DNA of 64,000 nucleotides, taken from contig NW_007360618.1 in NCBI RefSeq assembly GCF_000192795.1, positions 1-64,000 of the forward strand, read 5' to 3'. The notes below the pieces were generated by a model, which searched no databases, had not been told where the DNA came from, and was given only the letters and a program-made list of their open reading frames with translations. The translations under genes were made by a program, and so were the position numbers. Positions 41,975 through 52,940 of the stretch are shown in pieces; the stretch's first letter is position 1; the number at the start of each line of letters is the position of its first letter. Source of the stretch: Vavraia culicis subsp. floridensis (Eukaryota; Microsporidia; Pleistophoridae).

Positions 41975-43570
41975 ATGGTGTTTTTAGTTGTTTTCTTCTT
42001 CACAGTTTTTTGTAGAGAAACTCATAATTTTGATATGGATGGCCTTCTGTACACGAAGAACCAGTTGGAATATCTGATCGCAGATTTTAAAGATGCTCTG
42101 ATATCCAGCCAGAAAGATTCAAGAAAAAAAGAATTATTCCTTGACACGTTTGTACGCCTGCCCAGGAAGAATGAGAAGATATCGTGTAAGCATGTTCTGC
42201 TTGCTATCGACTTGGGAGGCACGTATCTCAAGCTTGGTCTGTACAAAATCGCAGAGAATGAACTAACAGAGCACAGGCCGGCCAGAAAAGTGCCAATTCC
42301 AAGGGCAGACGAAACCACAAAGAAAATGGATTGTTTTGAATGGATAGCCAATGAAACAAGGAAGTACCTGGACAAGACAGACTTTAAAAAATCGGCACGT
42401 GCTGGCATGACATTCTCTCATCCGATAGCACACGAGTCAATTAGTGTTGGTAAGGTACTAAAGCTTGGTAAAGATTTTCCCTTCAGACCAATCGATTTGA
42501 GCCGTGAAAACGACCCGGTAAAAATGATGAATACCGCTTTTGAAAAATTTAAAGTGCCCGTGAAGGTTGATGTGATTCTGAATGATGCGACTGCTACGGC
42601 AGCAGGTCTAATTTTCGGCAAGAATGACGAGGAGGCGGTGAACATAGGAATTGTGCTCGGCACAGGAACAAATGCAGCATACGTAGAGAGAACGAACAGA
42701 TTAAAGCCTACCATTATCAATACGGAGTGGGCAAGCTTTGATAAAATGAGTGTGCATAAGTCTGAATACGACGTAGCTATCGAAAAAGCTGTAAATGAGC
42801 AGGGTAAGGTGTATAAGAGGATGGATGCAATGCTAGGAGGTAAGAGTTTTATGCAGTTGATACTGTTGATGGCCCAAAAACACATTGCAAGTCAGATTAG
42901 TTTGAAGGGCTGTGCACAGGAATCATTTATGATGATAAAGGGACAGGAAAAACATGAGGGAGAGCTGTTAAGGAATGACAAGGGAATTATGACGGAAGAT
43001 ATTAGATGTTTTAGTTCTGGTGAAACGAGTGGATATTTAAGCGAAGAATCGGTTAGTACAAAACAGCAAAGTACCGAGAACCAAGATAACGCGTATAAAA
43101 CAACGAGAGAGGATTTACAGGAAAAAAAAGGAACAAAAATCAACCCATCCACATCACAGGAGTCGAATTACGTATTGGTGGACATTGCGTATGTGCTGAA
43201 CCTGGTAAAAAGCTCTGAGGCAAGTTTGATTGACAACGAAAGATTTGTTCTAAGTTGCTATAGAACATTGAAACGAAGGACCGCACAGATATTGATGGGC
43301 ATGATGGTGTCTATTGTTGAGTCTCAGACCACCAACATGGAGAACATAAAGGTGAACATCGCGGTAAACGGGTCGCAATTTGAAGTTGAGCACGACATGG
43401 CTGTTTTCTACGAGGTGCTGAGCGAAGTGTGCACGCTCACCGGTCTCAAATACCAGAATGTCAACGTCTTGAATCTGCAGGATGCATCCCTGGTGGGCAC
43501 TGTGAAGGTATTGGCGTATGAACTCTCAGAACGATCGTTTTTTCGTAGTATGAAAGAACTCTTCTCTTAA
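41975..43570 (+). CDS. Hexokinase with signal peptide
   Basis: A 531-residue hexokinase, which phosphorylates glucose with ATP. Visible motifs: phosphate-1 AIDLGGTYLKLG (77-88), where the usual Asn is Tyr; FSHP; LNDATATAAG (202-211) with catalytic D204; IVLGTGTNAAYVE (226-238); INTEWASFD (248-256); and VNGSQFE near the C-terminus. Residues 1-13 (MVFLVVFFFTVFC) form a signal peptide, in line with the secreted hexokinases reported from microsporidia, thought to act in the host cell. About residues 315-398 are an extra polar Ser/Thr/Glu-rich insertion. An ATG at 41864 would bury the hydrophobic segment 37 residues in, so 41975 is preferred. No CCC run adjoins either. Confidence 0.9.
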   Translation: MVFLVVFFFTVFCRETHNFDMDGLLYTKNQLEYLIADFKDALISSQKDSRKKELFLDTFVRLPRKNEKISCKHVLLAIDLGGTYLKLGLYKIAENELTEHRPARKVPIPRADETTKKMDCFEWIANETRKYLDKTDFKKSARAGMTFSHPIAHESISVGKVLKLGKDFPFRPIDLSRENDPVKMMNTAFEKFKVPVKVDVILNDATATAAGLIFGKNDEEAVNIGIVLGTGTNAAYVERTNRLKPTIINTEWASFDKMSVHKSEYDVAIEKAVNEQGKVYKRMDAMLGGKSFMQLILLMAQKHIASQISLKGCAQESFMMIKGQEKHEGELLRNDKGIMTEDIRCFSSGETSGYLSEESVSTKQQSTENQDNAYKTTREDLQEKKGTKINPSTSQESNYVLVDIAYVLNLVKSSEASLIDNERFVLSCYRTLKRRTAQILMGMMVSIVESQTTNMENIKVNIAVNGSQFEVEHDMAVFYEVLSEVCTLTGLKYQNVNVLNLQDASLVGTVKVLAYELSERSFFRSMKELFS

Positions 43571-43729
43571 TTAAAGTGAAGTAAGTTGAGCTGTGCTAGG
43601 ATTAAGCATTCATGGATGCGTTTTGTTACAAAATATTTTACGGCATTTTTGTTGTTTCATTTTGCGTACTCATCTGTTCTTACCCTTGAGCTTGCTTTTT
43701 TGCGCGCTATTTTCACTGCCCAGACAGAA

Positions 43730-44581
43730 ATGAACCTGCCCGACCCACCAAGCGACACAATAACCGACATAAAAGTGCGAGAAGACAATATTTACGTTTC
43801 TTCGTTCGATAAAACACTGAGAATATACCAAGACGGTCTCCTGTCTCGCACGATCGCGCACAACCTGCCCATTTTGAAAGTAGAGTTCTTCAACAGCGAG
43901 CCAATTTTCACTGATATTGCCGGTAATGTCAACACGCACCACCTGTGTATTAAAACTGATTGCGGCGGCATCCAAGGCATTTCGGTGCACAACAATGCAA
44001 TTATCGCGGCTGGTTGGAATAAGAAGCTGCAGATAATCCAAAACAACGAAATACAACGTACAATAGAACTACAGGAAAAGGTGTATGCAATGGACCGATG
44101 CGATGATGTCATCCTTATGGGCTGTAGCAACAACACATACATGCTTGTTGATATGAGAAAGCCCGAAAAAATAATGAGACGAAGCGTGGCTGGTCCTATT
44201 ACCAGCGTGGTACTGAGTGAATATGCGATAATTGGCATGCTGAACGGTAAAATTCGTGTTGATTCCTCGGTGATGGGCAGCAGCCGAGCATCCGACACGT
44301 ATACGTTCAACTGCCACCATAAATCGAGTGGCAACAAACGAATAAACTACCCCGTGAACGCCTTGATACTTGATGGCACGCTCATATCGTGTGGTAGCGA
44401 TGGGTCTATAAACGAATGGAATGTTCTCGATAGAATGATGCTAAAGGAAATATACCGCTCTGATTTGAATGTCTCAGCCATTGAAAGGTATAAAAATAAG
44501 ATTGTGGCTGGTTTGAGCTATAACTACGAGCAGGGTGACAGAGAAAGCTTCAAACCCGAACTTAGAATCCTGCACAGGTGA
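43730..44581 (+). CDS. Bub3/Rae1-like WD40 protein
   Basis: A 283-residue WD40 propeller. The start LPDPPSDTITDIKV matches Bub3 'L..PPEDGISSVKF'. Later elements also fit: EKVYAMDRCDD, DMRKPEK, then FNCHHKSSGNKRINYPVNAL ('FKCHR.....IYPVNAI') and CGSDGSINEWN. Bub3 works in the spindle assembly checkpoint at kinetochores; Rae1, a close paralogue, works in mRNA export and has the same FxCH element. YPVNA and the N-terminus favour Bub3. Length is about 40 residues short of the usual 325-340. CCC at 43719-43721 is eight bases before this ATG. An upstream extension starting with a non-ATG codon is discarded. Confidence 0.8.
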   Translation: MNLPDPPSDTITDIKVREDNIYVSSFDKTLRIYQDGLLSRTIAHNLPILKVEFFNSEPIFTDIAGNVNTHHLCIKTDCGGIQGISVHNNAIIAAGWNKKLQIIQNNEIQRTIELQEKVYAMDRCDDVILMGCSNNTYMLVDMRKPEKIMRRSVAGPITSVVLSEYAIIGMLNGKIRVDSSVMGSSRASDTYTFNCHHKSSGNKRINYPVNALILDGTLISCGSDGSINEWNVLDRMMLKEIYRSDLNVSAIERYKNKIVAGLSYNYEQGDRESFKPELRILHR

Positions 44582-44774
44582 TCACGTACATACGGTTGGA
44601 TCTGTCAAAAATTATGTTGTTTAATGAATGATGCGTGCTTCTGTGCGTATTTCTCAGTAAATTTGGTTTTTCATCTCACAACCGTGCCAACAAGCAAGTT
44701 ATAGCTATCAATACGTGCCTGATGATCGTTTGGATCAAGTGCTCTTGATTGTTCCGTATTGCTTTCTAAATGGG

Positions 44775-44978
44775 ATGCCTTGCTCAATGTTGACGGAGAG
44801 GGATCGTTTTCAACGATTGTTGCTTAAAGAGGATACTTTGCTTGGTGTTGACATGAAGAATAATAATTTTGACATTTGCGATCATCAAGGAACCTTTACT
44901 TGTGCAGCTGCCATATACCCATCCCGCATCTTGGCATCTCCATTGTTACACACCGCTCATGGCGCCGTATTCTGGTAA
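44775..44978 (+). CDS. Possible small protein (67 aa)
   Basis: An ATG immediately after GGG (44772-44774) opens 67 codons. The first half, including LTERDRFQRLLLKEDTLLGVDM, is protein-like; the second half is less so. No family is recognised. It lies between the Bub3-like gene and the convergent SMP-protein gene. It could be chance. Confidence 0.28.
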   Translation: MPCSMLTERDRFQRLLLKEDTLLGVDMKNNNFDICDHQGTFTCAAAIYPSRILASPLLHTAHGAVFW

Positions 44979-45018
44979 TAAACCGGCACTTGTACAGTTT
45001 TGAACTTCACATTAACCA

Positions 45019-48006
45019 CTATAGCTTAGAGGGCGTCACCCCGATTAACAGCTTGACATTACGCTCTTTAATTCCTTCATTGGTAATTTCCAGCCTGTAG
45101 CACTGGTTTTGGCAGTACAGCACTCCGAATCCCTTTATAACCGAGCTGTGCCTGTCGTTGCTCAGAAGATACTTCACATCCTTTCCTCCCTCCAGGTCCC
45201 AAATCATTCTGTTATCGCAGTCAGCATCAAATTTAACATATTTTGAGCTGTTGCCCGCTAAAGACGTGACACATTCGATCACCAGTTCGTTCTTTACCAT
45301 GTGCACGGGATGCTGTGCTAGATTAACGTACAATTTCCTGTTGCGTGGTGTCTTCGGCCTGATGCCGATTTTGATTTTGTTGCGTCCCTTCAGCGAGAAA
45401 AGAAACTGCGCATTGCTTGCTGTGACTATTTTGAGGTTGTTGACTATTTTTCGCCTGTCAGCCGTTATGGTCACGTAAAACTCGTCAGTAATTTCGCTGT
45501 GCACCTCAAGAAAAATTATGCTGCCTGTTTCGACCGGAAAACGGTACTCCAGGCTTTTGTTGTATACGGACTCGAACAAACTCTTGTTCTTGCTGTAGCT
45601 AAGCATACGCATGCGGAACATCAGCGAAGGAAGGAAATAATCGTGGAGATGTGCCTCCAGGTCTTCCGTGTAACTTATGTACATGCATCGTGTCGTCTCA
45701 AAGTCTTTTATGTTGTACACCACGGTGCTATTCTCATTGGTTAGTATTGTGTCCACCAGCACCTCTGGATCTGTGTAGTTGAGCACCATGCATTCAACAT
45801 CCTTGTACCTGACCAGGTACACCTTCAGGTTCGTGCTAATTTGCTTGGAAGTAACGACTGATGCGCACATCCCGAACAGCTTTAGGCGCAGGCTCGTGTT
45901 CCCAAGCACATCGACCAACTCATTTTTCTCCAACTCCAGCAAAATGCTCTTCTCAACGTAGTTCGTGTTGGTCTCCCGTATCCCCTCTATTCGCTGCACC
46001 AAATCATCCACATTTAACCGATCGATCTTGTCATTGTTCGTGTTGCGCACCTCGTGCTCTCTCTTCTCGAAGAAGCACGCGTGCATCTTCGATACATCCT
46101 CCTGGCTAATAAAAAACGAGCGGTTCGTCAGATAATAGTACAATTGCACTTTCCCATTGTACACATGAACTGCCATAAACTCGGGCTCCCTCTGATCGCT
46201 CCGCTGGAAGAACATGGTATCCTCCTCCACGATACGTATGTAATCGTAGCACTCGTTTTGGAAGTACAACCGAACTCTTGACACTCTTCCGCTGATCTCC
46301 TCTATCTCTTTGAAGTACAGAAAATTCTTATACATCGCACCGAATACGTCCAGCTCATAAAAATCCATCAGTAAAAGAATGTCCTCATCGCCAATTCTCA
46401 TCTTCTCACGGAGCATTTTGTACTTCTTATTTTCGGACATGTGTTCGCTTACGGCCATTTCCCCCGTTTGACTCGATTTTCCTACCCCAGTCTGCTTACC
46501 AAGCCGTTCACATCCACGAGTCCTGCATTCTGCTTTAAACGTGCTTGTTGTGCTATAGCACGATTCATCGTCCGTTTTTGCACCATTTTGTGTTGAACCT
46601 TTCTCCAAATCGTCCTCTTCTTTGTCTTCTCCTGATGTTCTTGACCTGACACTGTTTGATCTGCCACCATCAGGTTCGGTAAACTCATCCAATCTCATTC
46701 TGTTCGCAACACCGGATTGTACCACCCTCTTCCCATCATTCTTACCATCACATACTATCGCGTTACCCGTTTCGCTGCCATTTCCGTACCTATCGCTCAA
46801 AATGCTCCTAACCGCATCTTTGTCAAAAATGAGCTCTGCCAGATAAATCCGGTCTGTGCTGTTGTTTATATACGATGAGTTCCTTAGCAAAACGTAATGT
46901 GCTCTTCTTTTGATGGCCTTGTAGTTCATCGTCATGTACAGCCTTATCTTGTTCGCCACGTCCTTGCACCACGATTGGTAATCTGCGTTGCTGAAGATCG
47001 GCACGCTGTGATTAACAAACTTGAGGCTGGGGCTGACCATGGGCAGCGGGAACTGGTAAAAATTGGGGAACAGCATTTTGGTCATCAAACCGTATTTAAG
47101 AACTTTCTTGAGGATGGAGCTCACCACGCCCTCGAAGTAAATGTTTTCGCCTGTCGTGGTGCTTAAAAACGCTTTGACCGTGACCGTAAATTGAGGATCA
47201 GAAAGAAATGAAAGCTCCCAGCGAGTGTTGGACGAGATGGACGGAATATTGCACAGCACCTTCCCACTGAACCTGCCGAGTGTGCACACTGCGTTCACCT
47301 TCAGTTTTTTTAGCAGATTCACTGTTAGAAAGAATTTTGTTTCGCCGTTGTACTCTACATCAAGAATCGTGTGCACACGGTCAAACACGAATGTCTCATC
47401 CTTGGTGCCATCCAGTTCAAGAAATGAGTCACTCAGTGTGTCCGCATCCTCACGCACTGTGCCCTGTATGCTCGCATGATCTACACGCGCACTCCGCTCA
47501 TCAAAATACCTGTTCAACTCGTTCTTTAAGACCGTAAGGTTGCTCTCTATCAGTTCATCAATCTTTCTCCGCGCATTTCTTCCCTTTTTCATCTTTTTCA
47601 TGAGCAGTGCACACTGCTCATCATCGATAACACGCACGTTGCCAATCACTGGTGCTTCAGGTGATATTTTGATGTCCTCGATCACCAAATCGCTAAGTAT
47701 CCGCTTAGTGCGCATGGATGCCATTCTTCTCATGAGACCCCTGCACATCCGGTCTTTGTGAGCGTATGACACGCTCAGCTCAACCCACAGCCGTTGCATG
47801 AGCAGGTTGAACCATGCCACATCTGTGCACACATGTTGAGAAGCCTCAATTATACTTGATTGGTTTGAGGAGATGCTCCTCTTACCAATTGGCCTGTTTA
47901 TTGTTATTCGTTTTCTATTTTTTGAGAAAGTTCTGAGTATGCGCTCGATTATGAATGGAGAGGCAGTCAGGCCCAAAATGTAAGACAGAAGGAGCAGCAG
48001 GAACAT
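45019..48006 (-). CDS. SMP-domain lipid-transfer protein, TEX2/Nvj2-like
   Basis: A 995-residue protein with one N-terminal membrane segment (MFLLLLLSYILGLTASPFII) followed by a synaptotagmin-like mitochondrial (SMP) domain at about residues 60-345. SMP domains carry lipids between membranes at contact sites. Seen landmarks are VAWFNLLMQRLWVEL ('WLNALLGRIFWDF' in TEX2/Nvj2), VIGNVRVID, LDVEYNGETKFFL, LGRFSGKVLCNIPS, RWELSFLSDPQFTVTVKA, and a LMTKMLFPNF end matching '.KVFVMPN'. TEX2/Nvj2 fits better than the ERMES protein Mmm1. The remaining 600 residues are specific, with an acidic Ser/Thr/Gly-rich linker (about 430-510) and beta-rich C-terminus of unknown type. No PH domain is seen. CCC lies four bases before the ATG. 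Confidence 0.75.
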   Translation of the reverse strand: MFLLLLLSYILGLTASPFIIERILRTFSKNRKRITINRPIGKRSISSNQSSIIEASQHVCTDVAWFNLLMQRLWVELSVSYAHKDRMCRGLMRRMASMRTKRILSDLVIEDIKISPEAPVIGNVRVIDDEQCALLMKKMKKGRNARRKIDELIESNLTVLKNELNRYFDERSARVDHASIQGTVREDADTLSDSFLELDGTKDETFVFDRVHTILDVEYNGETKFFLTVNLLKKLKVNAVCTLGRFSGKVLCNIPSISSNTRWELSFLSDPQFTVTVKAFLSTTTGENIYFEGVVSSILKKVLKYGLMTKMLFPNFYQFPLPMVSPSLKFVNHSVPIFSNADYQSWCKDVANKIRLYMTMNYKAIKRRAHYVLLRNSSYINNSTDRIYLAELIFDKDAVRSILSDRYGNGSETGNAIVCDGKNDGKRVVQSGVANRMRLDEFTEPDGGRSNSVRSRTSGEDKEEDDLEKGSTQNGAKTDDESCYSTTSTFKAECRTRGCERLGKQTGVGKSSQTGEMAVSEHMSENKKYKMLREKMRIGDEDILLLMDFYELDVFGAMYKNFLYFKEIEEISGRVSRVRLYFQNECYDYIRIVEEDTMFFQRSDQREPEFMAVHVYNGKVQLYYYLTNRSFFISQEDVSKMHACFFEKREHEVRNTNNDKIDRLNVDDLVQRIEGIRETNTNYVEKSILLELEKNELVDVLGNTSLRLKLFGMCASVVTSKQISTNLKVYLVRYKDVECMVLNYTDPEVLVDTILTNENSTVVYNIKDFETTRCMYISYTEDLEAHLHDYFLPSLMFRMRMLSYSKNKSLFESVYNKSLEYRFPVETGSIIFLEVHSEITDEFYVTITADRRKIVNNLKIVTASNAQFLFSLKGRNKIKIGIRPKTPRNRKLYVNLAQHPVHMVKNELVIECVTSLAGNSSKYVKFDADCDNRMIWDLEGGKDVKYLLSNDRHSSVIKGFGVLYCQNQCYRLEITNEGIKERNVKLLIGVTPSKL

Positions 48007-49225
48007 TAAAGGGTGGGTAAACGGAGTTTAATTGTGGGGATGAAATTAAAAAATAAATGGAAATAATTGAGGAGTGTTGATGCAAGTGAAGGATACAGGA
48101 GCTGTGCACGTGCGAGGAGGTAATCAACAGCAGCAATGCACCTGAACGTAGAAGAACGGTATTCTAATCTGCGAACGGTGAAGTGCCATTAGGTACAATG
48201 CATCACACGGAGGACAGAGCAACCGAATGAATGGGAGTAACCGTGTTTGCAATGAAATATCAAAGCATGGAACGTATCAGATAATCAACAGCAAAACACT
48301 CCTGAGGTGTCTTCGAATCATATTGATGTATGTGATGGTATTGTCTACCAGAGCAGGTAGTAAAACGTGTCGGCTCAAACTATGCAAATTGACCGAATTA
48401 CTGGGACGGCAAAGATAATTTGTTGATTCAATTATTTTTTGGTAATGTATTCTGCTCAGCGTATTTTTTGTTGCCAGATAGGCTGTCAAAATGAACTGCT
48501 GTGTAGAAGGTAAGCACGAGAAACGATCAGTGATAATAACAAGAAATGTTTATAACATGGCAAATAAATTCATTTTACTTGGCAATCTGTTACAACAGCA
48601 CATTGCAGCACCTCATCAAACTGTTTGGGTTGCTGTCACAACCAATGATACACAGGGGAAGAAAGGATAACGAGGGTTTCATTATGAACCGCCTACGAAT
48701 TAATCTTTCTCATTCTTTGAACTCATCTCTGCTAGCGCACCTCTTTGGACCTTTCCACAAACATAGCTGCTGAGATAGGTTCAATCCTGAGTTGTTGTGA
48801 ACGAGAAGGTTGATCACCACACTCAACTGCTGAGTCGTTTAATTTTAACATCAAAGCTGCTTGGCGTGCTGCTCATCGTCATCTGAATGGTTGACTCGGG
48901 TAGCAGCGCAGTGCTACTCTAAGATAAGCAACAGGATCACTGCATGGCTCTGAAAAGCTAACATTACAACATAACATGTACATCTCTACGTGCTAGCAGG
49001 GCACTTACAGCAAATAAAATTTGCAGCACGATGAGAATATGCCATGCTTATCTTGCACACAGCATTGCTGCTTACAAAGTTTTACTTTTACTCATTGAGA
49101 TGGTAACGAAGAAAAATGGTAAAAATCCTTCCCTAGCAAACCCTTGCTCGTCAGAAAGCTTGCATCAAAAGCATAACACGTGCAGAACAGCCCCGCTTGT
49201 CACCAAACACCGTTTTAATCCAACC
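48007..49225. other. Intergenic region
   Basis: About 1.2 kb. A 29-codon frame near 48683 follows GGG and other short frames exist, but none is convincing. No repeat or RNA gene was recognised. Confidence 0.4.
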
Positions 49226-49837
49226 TCATTTAAAAATGATGTAATAAATTATAAAAATTATCACAACAATCAACACGTACACGAAGTACTGCCTTAATCT
49301 ATTCTCCATAAACATTCTTCTGCTTTCACTCTGGAACTTGCTGACCTTGGTGCTCAGCTCATCTGCTAACACGTTCAACTTGTCGAGCTCCTCTCCCCTG
49401 TTAACTAACGTGTTCAGAGACTTGGCGCACACATCGCGTGCCTTCAACACCTCCTTCTGTATCTCATCGTTGCTTCGCTCGGAATTGAAAGTGTTCATAA
49501 GCTCAGCCACTCTCTTTTCAAAGCCGGTCTCTCTCCCGTTTTCTTCCAGGTCCTTGGTGAGCATGTTGTAAAATGCTGTTATGTCCTTTGGTGCCGTAAC
49601 ATCATCTACGATAGAGGCGTATACGTAGAGCGTTGACAGCTGCAAGAAAAACACGTACTGGTTATTCGAGGAATCGTACTTGAAAAGCTGTTTATCTTCT
49701 GGCATGGCAGTTATTATTTTGCGCAGCTCGTTGTAAACACTGTCGTTTTCTATCGCTTTCTTTCCAAGTCGCGAATAAATGTTTGTTAGGATGCTGCGGT
49801 TTTTCTTGTCGCACAGCTGTAGGTAAAGAATGGCCAT
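49226..49837 (-). CDS. R-SNARE with longin domain, Sec22/VAMP-like
   Basis: A 203-residue membrane-anchored R-SNARE for vesicle fusion. Residues 1-115 form a longin-type N-terminal domain (MAILYLQLC; YVFFLQLSTLYVYASIVDD). The SNARE helix spans about 122-180 with the zero-layer arginine R147 in LVNRGEELDKL, the pattern of Sec22 and VAMP7 proteins. Residues 184-202 are a C-terminal membrane anchor (YFVYVLIVVIIFIIYYI). The anchor excludes Ykt6. RGEELDKL resembles Sec22 (ER-Golgi) and VAMP7 about equally. CCCC ends one base upstream of the ATG. Length fits the family. Confidence 0.88.
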   Translation of the reverse strand: MAILYLQLCDKKNRSILTNIYSRLGKKAIENDSVYNELRKIITAMPEDKQLFKYDSSNNQYVFFLQLSTLYVYASIVDDVTAPKDITAFYNMLTKDLEENGRETGFEKRVAELMNTFNSERSNDEIQKEVLKARDVCAKSLNTLVNRGEELDKLNVLADELSTKVSKFQSESRRMFMENRLRQYFVYVLIVVIIFIIYYIIFK

Positions 49838-51932
49838 AGGGGTGCGTGATGAGCGAAATTAAAAGGAGATGTAATTAAGGATAGGTGGGTTTCGAGCAGC
49901 TGCAAGCATTTCGTGGGCAAAGGGTGCAAAAATGGATTATCGTATTTTTGGAATGTTGCTGTATGAACGGGAGCGGTGTTTTTGACACAGTCTAAAAAGG
50001 GTAAATCGCATTTGTGGAATCGAAAAGGAGAAAACGCACAAGAAACGAGATAACGGGTGGAGTGATGATAATATGAGCAAATAATACCAAATTAAACAAT
50101 AACACTTATTATAATGTTACTGAACACGTATTCATTGCTAAACATACCTCAATGGTAGAGAGCATTCCACAGATTAACAAATACAGAAAAAGACAAAAAG
50201 AGACATTAAATGATGTTCTAAGGATTGGTAAGAAAAACGTGATTACGGCATCGTTGTAAACGAAAAAAGGTGTGCATCATCGAGTTGGACGGTACGTATC
50301 GCATCGATACACAACAACACAGTGAAATGTAGGTTTTCTCGTTATGTTTACACACTCATGTGGCCTGAACCACAAATAGTACATGCAACCATTTATACCA
50401 TTCATTAAATGGCATCTATAAACTGCACGCTATACTAAACTCCTCAATTCTTACGACATAAACGGCTAAAATATTGTAAGAAAACCTGAACGCTAAGTTT
50501 AATCGAGCTGCAGTAGCACGTTCCATGTTATTAAGTAAACCTAATATTCACTTCATCAACGTAACGATCCGTTTGTTTGGTGGTAATTTAATGGCACATA
50601 GGTGTAGAATTAATTGTAAAGTATTGCCATCATGAGATGCATCCTTGTGTTCAACCTAACGTGAAGAGAATTATTCTATTTTTAGCGATCAGCCACTCTT
50701 TTTCATCAAAAATGTGCTTGCCTATCTCTTCACGCTCCTAAATTACTGATGAGCACATTTATCTCACACAAACCGGTCCATCTAACTTGCCAGACAAACC
50801 CTACTAGTGCGCTAGCACTGAATATAGCATTATTGTCCCTTCATTCGCTGGACTTATTGCACGTTATGTCTTGGTAAACCGGTTTTTCGTGAAGTGCCTG
50901 CAATCATCAAACATGCAACTATTGCACATTTTAGAAAACCGCAGGTTTTCCCAAGAAGTGCATCTTCAGCGGTTGGTTCAATCACATCATCTCAGGTCTT
51001 CTAAGGTATGCTAAACCTGTTTCTACACCTTTCATCACATTACCGTTCCTGATCACCAATCCAGAATTAGATCTCCTCTTCTGCTATGCTTACGATAGTA
51101 CAGCACAATCGTGCAGCTTCATCTATCTCTTACTTGTAATCGATCACCGATGGAATGTATCAATCAATTAATCATGACTGGTTTAAAATGAAGGCCTGGC
51201 AGTGCAAGATTTACAAAGTTTTTCAAAAATATGTAATTTTTGGTGTTGGACGTTCTGCTCAACGCGTACAATCAATTATTCGGTCCTTGGTTCATAGAAT
51301 CATATGAATATTTTATGAGGCTGACTCTTCCTTTGTATGTGTTTGAATCCTGAACCGGAGAACAAAGCATGGCACTCTGCCCATGTAGTCATTCAAGATC
51401 AACCACGTAATAATTACGGAAACGGTCACCTGATTACCTGAACGGTATTCGCTCAAACGCGTGTTTACGCTGTTCATCCGAATATGACACCGGCTCAATG
51501 GCGATATGTAAATGGATATGTGAGGTAATTTTTGATAAATTTGCTTGTGGCCGGGCTGTGCCACACACCACGTTCCTTCTCAGGCATACTTACAGCACAA
51601 GAATAGTTGTTGGTTCAACAAGTAGCAAACACTGCGTGATGTGAAAGATAGAAAGGCATGATGTGAAAAAGCAAAGGAAGCGTAGTGCACGAACCATACA
51701 CGCTGTGCAGTTCTCCACAACTAGTACTATAAACGCAGAATGTACGGAATGCAAGGCTGTTCCAATGAGCGCGCTGTAAAGTCTAAAATATAACAAAAAT
51801 GCGTACAAATAAAAGTACGGCACAGCTTCAGCCATGTGCTGCTTAGCTGATGAACATTTATGGACCCATTCATATTCAGGAAACGTATAAAAAACGCACC
51901 TTTAACACCGAAATTAAAAAGGCACCCTTCAA
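49838..51932. other. Longest gene-free stretch
   Basis: About 2.1 kb between divergent genes. It contains a 17-codon frame after GGG at about 49928 and a hydrophobic 81-codon minus frame (51590-51835) without a start signal. I see no tRNA, rRNA or transposon, but an unrecognised RNA gene could hide here. Confidence 0.4.
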
Positions 51933-52940
51933 ATGTCCGATACCACCGAGAAATCCTTCGATTGTCGCTTTTTCGAAAAGAAATATCCTGATGTAGGCGA
52001 GCTAGTAATAGGCAAGAACACGCGCATAACAGATCTTGGCGTGTACGTAAAGCTCTTGGAGTACAACAACATAGAAGGATTGATAGTGGTGGGCGAGTTA
52101 TCCAAAAAAAGAATAAAAAATGTACAAAAAATGATTAAACTGGGAAAGATAGAAGTGTGCAGTGTGCTACGCGTGGACCATGAAAAAGGCTACATCGATC
52201 TGTCGAGAAAGAAAGTATTGGCAAGCGATTTCGATGAGTGCTACAAGCGGTATTGTCAGAATAAGATCGGGCATAACATAATGGTAAGTGCCGCTAAGAA
52301 GATGGACATTGGTGTTATGGAGCTGTACGAGTCTTTTGGATGGGAGAAGGCAAGAGAATATGGCAGCTTGTACGGTTATTTTGGACTGTTGATGAGTGCC
52401 CTGAGCCGGAAGAGCGATGAGAAGAAAGAAGCCGTGGCGGGCGTGAGCGCACAGGATGTGAGCAGTGCTGCCGATAAGGTAGGCGAAGCGAGCAAGAATA
52501 GCATGACCAGGAATCCGGTCACGTACGAGGACCTTGTGAAGAACATCAATCCATCAATGATCGATGTTTTGGTGGAGCAGACCAAGTTGAAGTACAACGT
52601 TCAAAAGGTGAAGATACGCGCAGATATCGACGTAACGTGCCCGGCAAAAGGTGGAATAGAGGCAATAAAGGACGCGCTGCGCAGCGTAAAATCAGTGCAC
52701 GACAGGATCGAAGTGTCACTGATACGCCCGCCAACCTACGCCATAACGCTGCTCTTACACGATAGGGAAGAGGGCGTACGGCTCGTCAAGGATGGGTGTG
52801 AGCGAATTAAAAACAGGATTGAAGAACTCGATGGCACGTACGCGGTAGTCAACAAGGTCAAAGTGTACGGTTTTAAGGAAAAGAAAGACCTTAATCGCAG
52901 GTTTGGAGAGGCAATAGATGTGGAGAGCGACGAGGAGTGA
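51933..52940 (+). CDS. Translation initiation factor eIF2-alpha
   Basis: A 335-residue eIF2-alpha, the regulatory subunit of the eIF2-GTP-initiator tRNA complex. The N-terminal S1 domain reads [34 protein letters not shown] and [16 protein letters not shown]. The regulatory serine (Ser51 elsewhere) is conserved as S57 in GELSKKRIK, so control by eIF2-alpha kinases remains possible. The helical middle and C-terminal alpha-beta domain ([17 protein letters not shown]) are present, ending with the usual acidic tail (DVESDEE). A polar insertion lies around residues 160-190. CCC is five bases before the ATG and AATAAA at 52943 nearly touches the stop. Confidence 0.95.
   Translation: MSDTTEKSFDCRFFEKKYPDVGELVIGKNTRITDLGVYVKLLEYNNIEGLIVVGELSKKRIKNVQKMIKLGKIEVCSVLRVDHEKGYIDLSRKKVLASDFDECYKRYCQNKIGHNIMVSAAKKMDIGVMELYESFGWEKAREYGSLYGYFGLLMSALSRKSDEKKEAVAGVSAQDVSSAADKVGEASKNSMTRNPVTYEDLVKNINPSMIDVLVEQTKLKYNVQKVKIRADIDVTCPAKGGIEAIKDALRSVKSVHDRIEVSLIRPPTYAITLLLHDREEGVRLVKDGCERIKNRIEELDGTYAVVNKVKVYGFKEKKDLNRRFGEAIDVESDEE

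Noticed and set aside
48780..48800. GGTTCAATCC sequence resembling a tRNA T-loop
   Set aside because: Flanks cannot form the five-base-pair T stem and no other tRNA arms are found.
49928..49990. 17-codon frame after GGG upstream of the SNARE gene
   Set aside because: Very short; no evidence beyond the three-base signal, which will occur by chance.
51590..51835. Hydrophobic 81-codon minus frame in the 2.1-kb gap
   Set aside because: Hydrophobic composition is common in translated A/T-rich spacer; no start signal and no family.
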